NCBI GenBank assembly: GCA_963732095.1 | Contig: CAVSZA010000050.1 | Coordinates: 27,429 to 91,428, forward strand | Direction: 5' to 3' | DNA: 64,000 nt | DNA from: AP-15 sp963732095 | GTDB taxonomy: Bacteria; Pseudomonadota; Alphaproteobacteria; ATCC43930; CGMCC-115725 | In this document: positions 25,836 through 34,657 of the stretch, piece after piece | Layout: the number at the start of each line of letters is the position of its first letter | Position numbering within the stretch: the stretch's first letter is position 1 | Notes under the pieces: model-generated | What the model was told of the DNA's origin: nothing | The model's input: only the letters and a program-made list of their open reading frames with translations | The model's database searches: none | Program-made: the position numbers and the translations under genes

Positions 25836-27113
25836 ATGGCTGCCATCGGCCGTCTTATCGTGATGCTAGCTGCTGAAGTGGTGGACTACTCGAGGCTGAT
25901 CCGAGCGGACAAGAAGGGCGCTCTCGAACAGCTGGAGGCACATCGCGATCAATTCGTCTATCCCAAAATCGCCGAGCATTCCGGCCGGATCGTAAGGGCG
26001 ACCGACGATAATCTGCTGGTCGAGTTCGGGAGTCCGACCGAGGCTGTGCGGTGCGCCGTCGAGCTGCAAAGCGGCATGATCGATCGAAATATTCGGACCT
26101 TACCCGATAGGCGGATTACTTTCAGCGTCGGGGTCACTATGGGTCAGGTGGCCGGTAATGGAGACGATTTGATAACCCGCGCCGTCGCTGCATTGCCAAG
26201 GGACACTCTCGCGACTCTGATCAAACCTGGTGCCGAGGTCTGCGGCGAGCGCGGCAACATAGCCGTGCGCCTTGCGGCGTTGGCCGAACCCGCGGGCATT
26301 TGCATTTCCGGCGCCGTCTGGGACGCCATTCGCGGCCAGCTTCCGTATAAGTTCAAAGACATCGGAAAACAGAACCTCGAGATCGGCGCAGCGCCGGTAA
26401 ACTGCTATGCCATGAACGCGGACGCTGTGGCATTCGGCCCGCGCCTCGCGGCGCAAAACACGCAGCGCCGACCCACGAGGCTCCGAACTGCCGCCGTCGC
26501 AGTGGGCGCCGCTGCCACCGTTGGCGTCTGGGGCATTGCATTGTGGGCGTGGCTCGCCACACATTCGTCGACGACACTAGTTCACGCGCCAATGGCTGCG
26601 GGCTCGCACGTGCCGTCTGTCGGCATCACAGCGGACGGGGCCGCCCCTGCGGAGTCGCCGCGGCAATCCCCGGTTGTGAGCAGCACGGCCGCCGACACCG
26701 ATACCCAAGCACCGCCGGCGTCGCAAACCCCGCTTGCCAGTGGCACGGTGGCGGGCGGAGGTATGCAAGCACCGTCGGCATCGCAACCCTCCATTGCAAG
26801 CAACGCGGCGGCGGACAGCCGTATCCAAGCACCGTCGTCGCGACCTGCCCCATCCGAAATCGGTGCGGTCGTGGTCAGAGGCAAACAGGCGCCGCCGGCG
26901 TCGGAAACCGCAGACGACAACGGCACGGCCGCCCTCAGAGGTACCCAAGCGCTCTCGGTTGTTCAAACCACAGCAAACAGTGGCGCGGCCGTAGTCAGGG
27001 GTAACCAAGCACCGTCCGCGCCGGAAATTACACCGAATGGTGCCACAGACGTGATCAGGGGGACCCGGGTATCTTCACGAGCGCCTCTTTCGTCCCCTCC
27101 GGATCAAAGGTAA
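25836..27113 (+). CDS. Membrane-anchored class III adenylate/guanylate cyclase-like protein with repeat tail
   Basis: A 425-residue protein. Residues ~5-190 are a class III cyclase homology domain: LAAEVVDYSRL, AEHSGRIVRATDDNLLVEF, ITFSVGVTMGQV, GNIAVRLAALAEPAGICISG. The first metal aspartate expected in ADVVGYS is glutamate here, and about 26 residues are inserted between GDD and GERGN, so catalysis is uncertain. One membrane helix follows near residues 218-242 (VGVWGIALWAWLA). The remainder is a low-complexity tail of six ~20-residue repeats. ATG 25836 was preferred because GAGGGG precedes it. Confidence 0.8.
   Translation: MAAIGRLIVMLAAEVVDYSRLIRADKKGALEQLEAHRDQFVYPKIAEHSGRIVRATDDNLLVEFGSPTEAVRCAVELQSGMIDRNIRTLPDRRITFSVGVTMGQVAGNGDDLITRAVAALPRDTLATLIKPGAEVCGERGNIAVRLAALAEPAGICISGAVWDAIRGQLPYKFKDIGKQNLEIGAAPVNCYAMNADAVAFGPRLAAQNTQRRPTRLRTAAVAVGAAATVGVWGIALWAWLATHSSTTLVHAPMAAGSHVPSVGITADGAAPAESPRQSPVVSSTAADTDTQAPPASQTPLASGTVAGGGMQAPSASQPSIASNAAADSRIQAPSSRPAPSEIGAVVVRGKQAPPASETADDNGTAALRGTQALSVVQTTANSGAAVVRGNQAPSAPEITPNGATDVIRGTRVSSRAPLSSPPDQR
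26701..27060 (+). repeat. 60-bp tandem repeat (six units) in the cyclase-like gene
   Basis: The motif CAAGCACCG or a close variant recurs at 26705, 26765, 26825, 26885, 26945 and 27005, an exact 60-nt period. Each unit encodes about 20 residues of the form G-x-QAPxAS followed by variable residues and ending VVR/ALR. Confidence 0.92.
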
Positions 27114-27270
27114 TTCACTGAGAGCTCCGAGCTGAGCGCCTTGCCGGGCCTGGTCGCTGGTCGGGTTTTTCGGTTTTCCGCATCTCGACAAAGCGCTCGA
27201 CCTTGAACCTAAGGTTCCTGGCGCAAGCGCGTTGCTATCGGGTGCTAATTAGGAGTTATCGCCGCTCCGC

Positions 27271-29058
27271 TCACCCTGCTTGCGCCTCGCGATGGAGCTC
27301 GCCGCCGCGCATCAGCCGTCGCGAGATGTCGGCCGTCTGCAGCAGGGTGCGTTGCGTCGGAAAATGAGCGGCCAAATATCGCGTAACGGCGATAAGGATA
27401 TGCCGGCCGTGGTCGTCATTGCCCCACTCGCGAAACTGCCGCACCCCAGCCTCGAGCATCTGGTAAGCGTGAAAGCCCGCATCCTCGCGAAGGAGCGCAT
27501 GCGCGAGCATCGCGATCAACGCCTCGGGCGGGTGACCTAGGGTAAGGTGGCGAGCGACAAGGCGCGCCGCAGCATCGATCTGTTGCTGGCGGTCGAAAGT
27601 GTCGAGCAGCGCGGCGCCGATCTCCTCGATTGCGAAGGGCAGGTCGTCGAGCCGCTCGCCGCGCTCGCCCGGCAGCGAGGCTGGCGGCACGTTCAAGTAA
27701 CGCGCAAGATAGAGCGCCATGGCCCCGTGGAGCAGGCCGCGCACGGCCTCGACTGGCTCGCCTGCGGTCGCCTCGTCGTCGATTCGCTTGACCGCCTGGT
27801 GGACGGCATTCGCGTAGGTGAAGACGTGGTGGGCGGTTTCCCAATCCGAATGCTCGTTTGCAGTGCCAAATCGCGCGACCCTGAGCGCCGCCGCATAAGC
27901 GAGTGATCGACCAAGATCGGCGGGAGAGGCCCCCTCCCACGCCGCAGCTGTGAGCGCATCGATAATTGTGGCCGGATCGTCGGCGAGAAGGCGCTCGGAC
28001 AATCTCGCGTGATCCGACCAATGGCTCGCACTGCAGCGGGCAGCGAAGAGTTGGGGAAACTCCAGGGCGGCCTGCTGGCACAGAGCAACGAGATCTATGG
28101 GTTGGCGCCAGGCGGTCCTTTCCTCAGCACCCCGGGCTGCCGCCATCTGGCCGATTATGCTCGGCAATACCGCGGCCGCATATTCCCAGCCGATGAGGTC
28201 GAGGCACTCGAAAGCCTTGTTGATGAAATCGAGTGAGTGGCCGCCATCGGCGAAGGCGCGGTCGGTCTCGGCCGCAAAGAGGAGATCCGCGAGTGCGGCG
28301 GGCGAGGCGCTGCCGGCAACGGCGGTCAGCACAGTGCGCTCGGCGGCATCGCGATGCCGCACGGCGACCCAGCGCCGCAGCCAGCGCTTTAGGGTGGCGA
28401 GGTCGGGCCGGCTCGCCAACGGCGCACGCTGCCGGCTCGGGGTTGCACCGTCGCAATCCGCAGCAACGCGCCGGGCCCCGTGAAACAGAGCCAGGTGTGT
28501 GTCTTCCTCCGACAGGAAGGGTAGAAGCTGACCGAGCGCAGTCAGGATCGTGAGCCCGGTATCCCAGCCGTCGCGGTTGCGGGCGCCGAACAGCGCGGCT
28601 TGCCGCACCACGTCCAATGGCGACTGGCCCGCCGCCATCTGGCCGTGCACCGCTTTGGCAATGACGAGGCCGAGATTATGGGCGAGGCCGTCTCCCAGCT
28701 GCCGGAGCCAGTGTTGAACCGGATCGGCGTAGCCGAACACCGGTTTCACCCAGATCTCGCCGCCCGCGCGGATCTCGACGGGACAACTCGGCACGTCGTC
28801 TGCCCATAGATCGAAGGTGCAGCCGCTCGCCAACGCGAAGCGCGCATGATGCCAATGGCAGGTCAGGATGCCATCCTCGACACTCCCCCGTTCGAGCGGG
28901 AAACCCATGTGCGGGCAGCGATTGTCGAGCGCAAAGACGTGGCCGCCCTCTTCCACGAGGAGGATCGGGCGGTGGCGGCCATGCACGACGAGCCGCCCTT
29001 TGGCTTTCAATTCATCGAGGCTGCCGGCGTGCACGAAATCCGAGGTCGGGATATCCAT
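27271..29058 (-). CDS. Rieske [2Fe-2S] domain protein with large helical C-terminal domain
   Basis: A 595-residue protein. Residues 8-105 form a Rieske domain with ligands C48-P-H50 and C67-H-W-H70. The remaining ~480 residues are alpha-helical and contain histidine-rich stretches (KAFECLDLIGWEYAAAVLPS, HHVFTYANAVHQAVKRID, HLTLGHPPEALIAMLAHALL) but no oxygenase mononuclear-iron motif of the usual D-x2-H-x4-H type is obvious. Similar Rieske-helical fusions exist as uncharacterised proteins. The start ATG 29058 has only a weak ribosome-binding site. It is divergent from the EthD-like pair. Confidence 0.8.
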   Translation of the reverse strand: MDIPTSDFVHAGSLDELKAKGRLVVHGRHRPILLVEEGGHVFALDNRCPHMGFPLERGSVEDGILTCHWHHARFALASGCTFDLWADDVPSCPVEIRAGGEIWVKPVFGYADPVQHWLRQLGDGLAHNLGLVIAKAVHGQMAAGQSPLDVVRQAALFGARNRDGWDTGLTILTALGQLLPFLSEEDTHLALFHGARRVAADCDGATPSRQRAPLASRPDLATLKRWLRRWVAVRHRDAAERTVLTAVAGSASPAALADLLFAAETDRAFADGGHSLDFINKAFECLDLIGWEYAAAVLPSIIGQMAAARGAEERTAWRQPIDLVALCQQAALEFPQLFAARCSASHWSDHARLSERLLADDPATIIDALTAAAWEGASPADLGRSLAYAAALRVARFGTANEHSDWETAHHVFTYANAVHQAVKRIDDEATAGEPVEAVRGLLHGAMALYLARYLNVPPASLPGERGERLDDLPFAIEEIGAALLDTFDRQQQIDAAARLVARHLTLGHPPEALIAMLAHALLREDAGFHAYQMLEAGVRQFREWGNDDHGRHILIAVTRYLAAHFPTQRTLLQTADISRRLMRGGELHREAQAG

Positions 29059-29353
29059 GGGCGGCTCATCCGAGGAGTGTCCGCGTCAACGCCATTCAGC
29101 AAGGGCGTTCCACGAATGTCAATCCGGTCACCCCGAGATCGCAAATACCTTCCTTTGGGCCGCCCGTTTCTGAGCAGCACCACGTCTGCGTCCGCCGCGC
29201 CGCCTGGCGTCGCGAGAGTTTATGGCGAGGTTCAGGAGGCATCGGTATAGCCGACCTCCGCACCTTTCCGACCCGAGAATCAAACCTTATCGTGATCGTC
29301 CCCGGTTTCGCCTAATCTGCGGTCATCGACCCAGCAGGAGGGAGGGCACAGCC

Positions 29354-29662
29354 ATGTCTTATGTCTATGTCGTGCAGATGGACATTCCGCAGCACCTCGA
29401 AGCCGAGTTCAACCGCATCTACGACGAGGACCACGTTCCGACCATCCTCCAAGTCCCCGGCGTTCGGTCCTGCGCACGCTATCGGCTCGAACATTCGACG
29501 GTGCCGAGCATGCCGCGCTATCTGGCGATCTACGAGACCGACACGGCCGAAGTGATCAACAGCCCGGCCTGGCAAGAAGCCTCCGATCTCGGTGAGTGGA
29601 AGCCGAAGATCCGGCCATACACGACAAACCGCCAGCACAGCGTCTTTCGGCGGATCGCCTGA
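29354..29662 (+). CDS. EthD-like / dimeric alpha-beta barrel protein, copy 1
   Basis: A 102-residue single-domain protein of the dimeric alpha/beta barrel (ferredoxin-like) type: VYVVQMDIPQHLEAEFNRIY, DEDHVPTILQVPGVRSCARY, YLAIYETD, and a C-terminal RPYTTNRQHSVFRRI. Such proteins bind or degrade small aromatic or polyketide-like molecules. ATG 29354 follows GGAGGGAGG. The next gene, starting three bases after the stop, is a close paralogue, so the pair arose by tandem duplication and may form a heterodimer. Confidence 0.85.
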   Translation: MSYVYVVQMDIPQHLEAEFNRIYDEDHVPTILQVPGVRSCARYRLEHSTVPSMPRYLAIYETDTAEVINSPAWQEASDLGEWKPKIRPYTTNRQHSVFRRIA

Positions 29663-29664
29663 CC

Positions 29665-29973
29665 GTGGCCCATATTTTTGTCGTGCAGCTCGACATCCCG
29701 GCAGAGCACGAGGCGGAGTTCAACCGCGTTTACGACACCGAGCATTTCCCGATGCTGTCAAAGGTGCCGGGGGTGCGCTCGGCGGCTCGCTATCGGCTCG
29801 AGCACTCGACGGTGCCCCGCATGCAGCGATACTTGACGATATACGAGCTCGACTCGCCCGACGTGCTGAAGAGCGCGGCGTGGGAGAAGGCCGGCAGCTA
29901 CGGCGATTGGGTGACCAAGATCCGCCCATTAACGACGAGCCGCCATCACAGCGTCTTCGAACGCATCGCCTGA
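29665..29973 (+). CDS. EthD-like / dimeric alpha-beta barrel protein, copy 2
   Basis: It has the same length and layout as copy 1: IFVVQLDIPAEHEAEFNRVY, DTEHFPMLSKVPGVRSAARY, STVPRMQRYLTIYELD and the end RPLTTSRHHSVFERI. The start is GTG 29665, immediately after the TGA of copy 1, aligned to its N-terminus; a longer in-frame start would overlap copy 1 and is unlikely. About two thirds of positions are identical to copy 1 by eye. Translational coupling is expected. Confidence 0.85.
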   Translation: MAHIFVVQLDIPAEHEAEFNRVYDTEHFPMLSKVPGVRSAARYRLEHSTVPRMQRYLTIYELDSPDVLKSAAWEKAGSYGDWVTKIRPLTTSRHHSVFERIA

Positions 29974-29985
29974 GGGGGAAAGGAT

Positions 29986-30294
29986 ATGATCCACATTGTC
30001 GCCATCATCACCGCCAAACCAGGCATGCGCGGCGCGATTCTGAAGGAATTTCACGCCAACATGCCCGCCGTTCACGCCGAGAAGGGCTGCATCGAATACG
30101 GCCCCGCGGTCGATGCTGAGGGCATCGGCAGCTTTCAGGCGAAATTCGGTCCCGATACCTTTGTCGTGATCGAGAAATGGGAGAGCCAAGACGCGCTAAA
30201 GGCACACGCCGCCTCACCGCACATGGCCGCTTACGCCGCCAAGACGCGGGACATGATCGCCAGCCGCACGATCCACGTGCTGCAGCCGGGGTAG
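29986..30294 (+). CDS. Antibiotic-biosynthesis-monooxygenase (YgiN-like) domain protein
   Basis: A 102-residue ABM-fold protein: HIVAIITAKPGMRGAILKEF, EKGCIEYGPAVD, FVVIEKWESQDALKAHAASP, HMAAYAAKTRDMI. YgiN-type members act as quinol monooxygenases or bind quinones. ATG 29986 is preceded by GGGGAAAGG and follows the EthD-like pair by 12 bases, so all three small barrels are co-transcribed. The combination suggests handling of an aromatic or quinone-like compound; no substrate can be named. Confidence 0.85.
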   Translation: MIHIVAIITAKPGMRGAILKEFHANMPAVHAEKGCIEYGPAVDAEGIGSFQAKFGPDTFVVIEKWESQDALKAHAASPHMAAYAAKTRDMIASRTIHVLQPG

Positions 30295-30308
30295 GCGGCC
30301 GCCGAGGT

Positions 30309-30352
30309 TGCCCCTCACCCCGATCCTCTCCCCGCAAGCGGGGCGAGGAAGC
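30309..30352. repeat. Dispersed repeat CCCCTCACCC...CTCTCCCCGCAAGCGGGG
   Basis: This is the widespread proteobacterial intergenic repeat with a CCCCGC-AA-GCGGGG hairpin at about 30331-30344. It lies between convergent genes and may terminate transcription from both sides. It also supplies the last codons of the ATP-grasp gene. Confidence 0.85.
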
Positions 30353-31286
30353 AAGCAGAACGTTCGAGTTCGCTGCCGAGGTAACGGGCGAGCTCAGCCA
30401 TGCCGGAGCGACCGGCGCGGGCCTCGGCGTCCGCGTTGTAGTTGGTGTTCGTGTTGACGTCGTAGGTGTACATCGTGCCGTCTGCATCGGTGATGAATTC
30501 GACCCCGGCGACATCGATGGCATTGGCGTCCAGAAACGCTTCGTAGCGCTGCTTCAGAGCGGGGTCAATGTCGTCCGTGATCGTGAATTTGGCGCCGGGC
30601 TCATCGCCGGCGGGACAGAAAGCGTCGCCGGCGGCGCAGGCATCGGCGGGGCACAGCTCGAAGCCCTCGCTGGTGTCCACCTCGACCGCATACATGAACC
30701 GGCCGCCGATGAACTCGGCGCGGGTAATCAATGGCGCCGGGGCGCGGACGTATTGCTGCAACAGATGCAACCCGTCGACCGGCGGCTCGTAATCCGGACT
30801 GCCGAGGTAGTCGGCAAATGCGCCATGCGAGTCAAATAGCCGCACGCCGAGGCCTTTGCCGCCGCGGTTCGGCTTCACAATGAACGGGCCGCCGCCGAAC
30901 CGCTGACGGGCCGCTTCGACGAGCAACTCCTTGCCGGCGACGATGACGGTATCCGGCGTGTGGATGCCAGCGGCTTCGAGAGCGGCGTATTGGCGCGCCT
31001 TGCTGATCTCGAGATCGAGCGCGCGGCTGCCATTGACGACGCGGCGGCCATGCCGTTCGAGCCAACCCAACACGGCAGCGGTCAGTTCGGCGGCGTAGCG
31101 GTGGTCGCGCGTGTGCGAGGAGGCGCTCATCCGGTTGTAGAAGATGCCCTCGGGCGGGGGGCGCGACAAATCAAAGACGCCGCGGTCGAGGAACCAATCG
31201 CGCCAGGGAAGTCCCTGGCGATCCAATGCAGCCGCCAAGGGTTCGAGCCAGGCTGCGTTCTCGTGGATCACATGGATGTGAGTCAT
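30315..31286 (-). CDS. ATP-grasp ligase, RimK/glutathione-synthetase-like
   Basis: A 323-residue ATP-grasp enzyme that would join a carboxylate and an amine or thiol using ATP. Visible are the N-terminal domain with IFYNRMSASSHTRDHRYAAE, the SKARQYAALEAAGIHTPDT linker, the phosphate loop FIVKPNRGGKGLGV, LLQQYVRAP and the metal-binding DVNTNTNYN near the C-terminus. ATG 31286 follows GAGGAGGAG. The last ~12 residues (LAPLAGRGSG) are encoded by a dispersed DNA repeat, so the native C-terminus has probably been replaced. Divergent from the SDR gene. Confidence 0.88.
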   Translation of the reverse strand: MTHIHVIHENAAWLEPLAAALDRQGLPWRDWFLDRGVFDLSRPPPEGIFYNRMSASSHTRDHRYAAELTAAVLGWLERHGRRVVNGSRALDLEISKARQYAALEAAGIHTPDTVIVAGKELLVEAARQRFGGGPFIVKPNRGGKGLGVRLFDSHGAFADYLGSPDYEPPVDGLHLLQQYVRAPAPLITRAEFIGGRFMYAVEVDTSEGFELCPADACAAGDAFCPAGDEPGAKFTITDDIDPALKQRYEAFLDANAIDVAGVEFITDADGTMYTYDVNTNTNYNADAEARAGRSGMAELARYLGSELERSACFLAPLAGRGSG

Positions 31287-31308
31287 CGGCTCCTCCTCGC
31301 GGACTAAT

Positions 31309-31326
31309 CAGAGATAATTACATCTG
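31309..31326. promoter_or_regulatory. Possible operator between divergent genes
   Basis: CAGAGATAATTACATCTG is an imperfect 18-bp palindrome in an AT-rich divergent intergenic region between the ATP-grasp and SDR genes. A regulator for it is not identifiable in the immediate neighbourhood. Confidence 0.35.
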
Positions 31327-31437
31327 AGCAGGAGTTCAAATCAGACGTAAATACATTGATTCATTGTTTAATAACGGCGAGCTACGTACTTCCGGAGTTT
31401 GCTCTATAGTTGCCGATCGGACATCGGGGAGGACGGC

Positions 31438-32193
31438 ATGGGGCGGGTCGAGGGAAAGGTCGCGCTGGTCGCCGGTGCGGGCGGCGGGATCGGCGGAGCG
31501 GGTGCCCTCGGCCTCGGGCGTGAGGGCGCAGCGGTGGTCTGTGCCGATATCGATGCCGCAGCGGCAGAGACGGCGGCTGCGCAAATTTGCACGGGCGGCG
31601 GCCGTGCCGCGGCGCTCGGCCTTGACGTGCGCGACCGCTCGGCCGTCGACGCCGCGATTGCCGCGGCGGTGCGCGAATTCGGCAGGCTGGACGTGCTGCT
31701 CGACTGCGTGGGCATCAGCCAGACCGCCGCTTTTCTCGATCTCGACCCCGCCGCATGGGACCGCATCATCGCGGTCAATTTGACCGGGATGTTCCATCTG
31801 GGGCAGGCGGCGGCACGGCAGATGGTGCGGCAGGGCGGCGGCGGGAGCATCATCAATGTCACCTCGCAGCTCGCCGAGGTCGCCCGCCCCGAGCGCGCCG
31901 CTTATGTCGCCTCCAAAGGCGGCGGCCGGTCGCTGACCCACGCGATGGCGCTCGAGCTGGCGCCGCACGGCATCCGCGTCAATGCGATCGCCCCCGGCCC
32001 GACTTTGACCGGGCTGACCCGCGCCAGTTACGCCGACCCCGAACGGCGCCGCGCCACGATCGCGCAGATCCCGCTCGGCCGTTTGGGAGAGCCCGAGGAT
32101 ATCGTCGGGGCTATCCTGTTTCTCGCCTCCGCCGAATCCCGGTGGGTGACCGGCAGTACGGTGACCGTCGATGGCGGCTATCTGGTGATTTGA
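31438..32193 (+). CDS. SDR-family oxidoreductase
   Basis: A 251-residue classical short-chain dehydrogenase: VAGAGGGIGGAGA as TGxxxGIG-type NAD(P) loop, CADIDAAAAE acidic residue favouring NAD, CVGISQTA in place of NNAG, the catalytic NVTSQLAEVARPERAAYVAS with YxxxK (Y-V-A-S-K), and the C-terminal GSTVTVDGGYLVI. ATG 31438 follows GGGGAGG. The next gene starts 13 bases downstream and also encodes a hydroxyacid/alcohol dehydrogenase, suggesting a two-step oxidation of one substrate. Confidence 0.92.
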   Translation: MGRVEGKVALVAGAGGGIGGAGALGLGREGAAVVCADIDAAAAETAAAQICTGGGRAAALGLDVRDRSAVDAAIAAAVREFGRLDVLLDCVGISQTAAFLDLDPAAWDRIIAVNLTGMFHLGQAAARQMVRQGGGGSIINVTSQLAEVARPERAAYVASKGGGRSLTHAMALELAPHGIRVNAIAPGPTLTGLTRASYADPERRRATIAQIPLGRLGEPEDIVGAILFLASAESRWVTGSTVTVDGGYLVI

Positions 32194-32206
32194 GGAGGGT
32201 ACAGCG

Positions 32207-33109
32207 ATGAAGGTCGGATTTATCGGGACCGGGACGATGGGACAGCCGATGCTGGCCAACCTCGTCAAGAAGGGCTTCGAGGTTATCGCCTTCGATGTCG
32301 TGCCGGGCGCGCTCGACGCTGCGGCGAGGCTGGGTGCGGGGCGGGCAGGGTCGGCGGGCGAAGCGGCGGCCAATTGCGACCTCGTAATTACGATGCTGCC
32401 CTCCTCGGCCAATGTCGAGGCCGCCTATCTCGGCGAGGGGGGGATCATCGAGAGCGCCCCTGCCGGGCGGCTCTGCGTCGACATGTCGACGATCGATCCC
32501 GGCACCTCGCAGCGGGTGGCGGCGCGCCTCGAGGAACGCGGCCTGAGGTTCCTCGACGCGCCGGTTTCGGGTGGGGTGGGTGGCGCCACGGCGGGCACAT
32601 TGGCGATCATGGTCGGCGGCGATGCCGGCGATCTCGACGAGGCGCGGCCGGCGCTCGCCGCCATGGGCGGCAACATCATCCATGTCGGCGCGGTCGGGGC
32701 CGGCGAGGTCGCCAAATTGTGCAACAATTTGATCTCGGGCTCGGCCCTGATCGCGGTCGCCGAGGCGTTCCGCATCGGCGAGGCGTTCGGCGTCGACCCG
32801 CAGATATTGACCAATGTGATCGCCAAATCCTCGGGCGGCACCTGGGTCATGGAGCACATGCATCCGGTCCCCGGCATCGTCGACAGCGCCGCTTCGAGCC
32901 GGCAATACGCGCCGGGCTTCATGACCGACCTGATGGCGAAAGACCTCGGCCTCGCCATCAACGCCGCGCGCGAGAAGCGGGTCCCGGTCGCCGTGGCGCC
33001 GGCGGCGCATCAGCTCTACCGGCTCGCGTCATCGCACGGGCTCGGGCGAGAGGATTTCTCGTCGGTCTACAAGTTCCTGAAGCCGTCGAACGACGACGCC
33101 CCGGTCTAG
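32207..33109 (+). CDS. NAD-dependent beta-hydroxyacid dehydrogenase (3-hydroxyisobutyrate dehydrogenase family)
   Basis: A 300-residue enzyme with FIGTGTMGQPM (Rossmann loop and substrate signature), ITMLPSSANVEAAYLG, VDMSTIDPGTSQ, DAPVSGGVGGATAGTLAIMV, and the catalytic lysine in VAKLCNNLI. These enzymes oxidise 3-hydroxyisobutyrate, tartronate semialdehyde or related acids. It is co-transcribed with the preceding SDR. GGAGGG precedes ATG 32207. The exact substrate is not predictable. Confidence 0.92.
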   Translation: MKVGFIGTGTMGQPMLANLVKKGFEVIAFDVVPGALDAAARLGAGRAGSAGEAAANCDLVITMLPSSANVEAAYLGEGGIIESAPAGRLCVDMSTIDPGTSQRVAARLEERGLRFLDAPVSGGVGGATAGTLAIMVGGDAGDLDEARPALAAMGGNIIHVGAVGAGEVAKLCNNLISGSALIAVAEAFRIGEAFGVDPQILTNVIAKSSGGTWVMEHMHPVPGIVDSAASSRQYAPGFMTDLMAKDLGLAINAAREKRVPVAVAPAAHQLYRLASSHGLGREDFSSVYKFLKPSNDDAPV

Positions 33110-33232
33110 CCGGAGTGGGGGCTTCCCGCCCCGGCCTGGCTGTTTCTGCAGCGAATTTACAGCCAGCCCGCATCTCCCTTCTCCACCTCAATGCTCGCGA
33201 CGCGGGATTACCTTGGCGAGGATAGCATCCGA

Positions 33233-34495
33233 TTATGGCAATTTTGCCGATGCCGTATCACCTCCGGCCTCAAAGTCGGGTTTTGCCTTGGACCGCGAGG
33301 CGGAGCGGGTGAGCAGCGCGAGCGGGACGCACAACAGCAGCATCAATGCGCCGAGAACGAAAAAGCTCTCGCTCACACCCCAACGGTCGGCGATTGCGCC
33401 CATCAGCGGCGGGATCACGATCGAGGTGAGCCGCTGCCCGGTTTGACGCAGCCCGACAACCGCACCTTGCTGATGGCGGCCAACAGCTCTTGCCTGCACC
33501 GATAAGATGACCGGCTGGATGACGCCTTCCAGCCAGCCGCGGATCACCTGCGACAGCAGCAGCAAGGCGAAGATCCCGCCCAACAGCGGCGTCATCGCAA
33601 TCAACACGATCGACAGCACCGTGCCGCTCAGCATTGTCCGCAGCGGATCGCCCAACTGCACCGCGCGCCCGGCAGACAGCGATCCGAACCCGCTGGCAAT
33701 CTCGGCCGTAGCGAAGAGGACGCCGATTGTCGTACCGACGAGCCCAATCTCTTTGAGGTAAACGACATAGACCGAGGTCTGGATACTGTATGTCGTATTG
33801 CGCATCGAAATGACCGCCATCGACACCGCGACGGCCGGGATCGCAACCAGCATGATCGAGTTCATGTAGTCTGAAGCTCGGGGCAAGACGTCGCGGGCGC
33901 GGAACCGCGCTCTTCCGGTTCCATTCGCCGGTCGCGGTCCGAAAATCTCGGCCTCTTGCGTGCGCAGCAATGCAATGGTCAACACCGCGCCCCAAGCGGC
34001 GGCAAAGAGGTAAGCCGGCCAGGCACCGCCGAAATCCCAGACGATGCCGGCGAGAATGGGCGCCGTCGTCGAGCCGAGCCGGGCAAAGAAGCTGAACTTG
34101 CCGATATAGCCGGCGTCGCCCTCGGCGAGCTGGGCGATCAAGGTCTGCGCGCCGGACCACGCAAAGGAAACCGCGGCGCCATTTACCAGCTGCACCAGCA
34201 ACAAAGCCCAGAACCCCGGCACGAGCGGAAAGAGCGGCGCCAGAGCCATACCCGTCCACACAAAGAACAAGGTGACCCGGCGCGTGCCGAATCGGTCCAT
34301 CAACACGCCGATGTGGATCGACAGAAACAAGGCGAGGATCGAGCGCGCCCCCACCAGGATGCCAATCTCGACCGCGTCGAACCCGAGCGACAGGCCATAG
34401 AGCGGGATCAGGAAGGTAAAGAAGTCGACATACCCCATGCTGAACGGCGCGGCGAGGTAGAGCGACCCGGGGGGTCTGGAGGGGGCGGTGTTCAT
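33233..34495 (-). CDS. MFS transporter (12-helix)
   Basis: A 420-residue major facilitator. The loop 2-3 motif appears as GVLMDRFGTRRVTLFF and there are about 12 hydrophobic segments, beginning AAPFSMGYVDFFTFLIPLYG. Helix 4-5 has NGAAVSFAWSGAQTLI. The start ATG 34495 was kept as the longest sensible frame. It is convergent with the SDR-dehydrogenase pair, possibly exporting or importing their substrate. No close functional class can be named. Confidence 0.85.
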   Translation of the reverse strand: MNTAPSRPPGSLYLAAPFSMGYVDFFTFLIPLYGLSLGFDAVEIGILVGARSILALFLSIHIGVLMDRFGTRRVTLFFVWTGMALAPLFPLVPGFWALLLVQLVNGAAVSFAWSGAQTLIAQLAEGDAGYIGKFSFFARLGSTTAPILAGIVWDFGGAWPAYLFAAAWGAVLTIALLRTQEAEIFGPRPANGTGRARFRARDVLPRASDYMNSIMLVAIPAVAVSMAVISMRNTTYSIQTSVYVVYLKEIGLVGTTIGVLFATAEIASGFGSLSAGRAVQLGDPLRTMLSGTVLSIVLIAMTPLLGGIFALLLLSQVIRGWLEGVIQPVILSVQARAVGRHQQGAVVGLRQTGQRLTSIVIPPLMGAIADRWGVSESFFVLGALMLLLCVPLALLTRSASRSKAKPDFEAGGDTASAKLP

Positions 34496-34657
34496 CGGGT
34501 CGAGGTCCCGGTTCCGCCTGCCGGCACGATCATCAAATCGTGGTCGCGGGATCCGTCGCGCATTCAGGTTTCACCTTTCCCCGAAATCAAATTTATACAC
34601 TGTCTTGCTGCGGCGTGCCGTGAAGCTTGTGGTCAGCCGCCGACCTGACGCTGCCTC

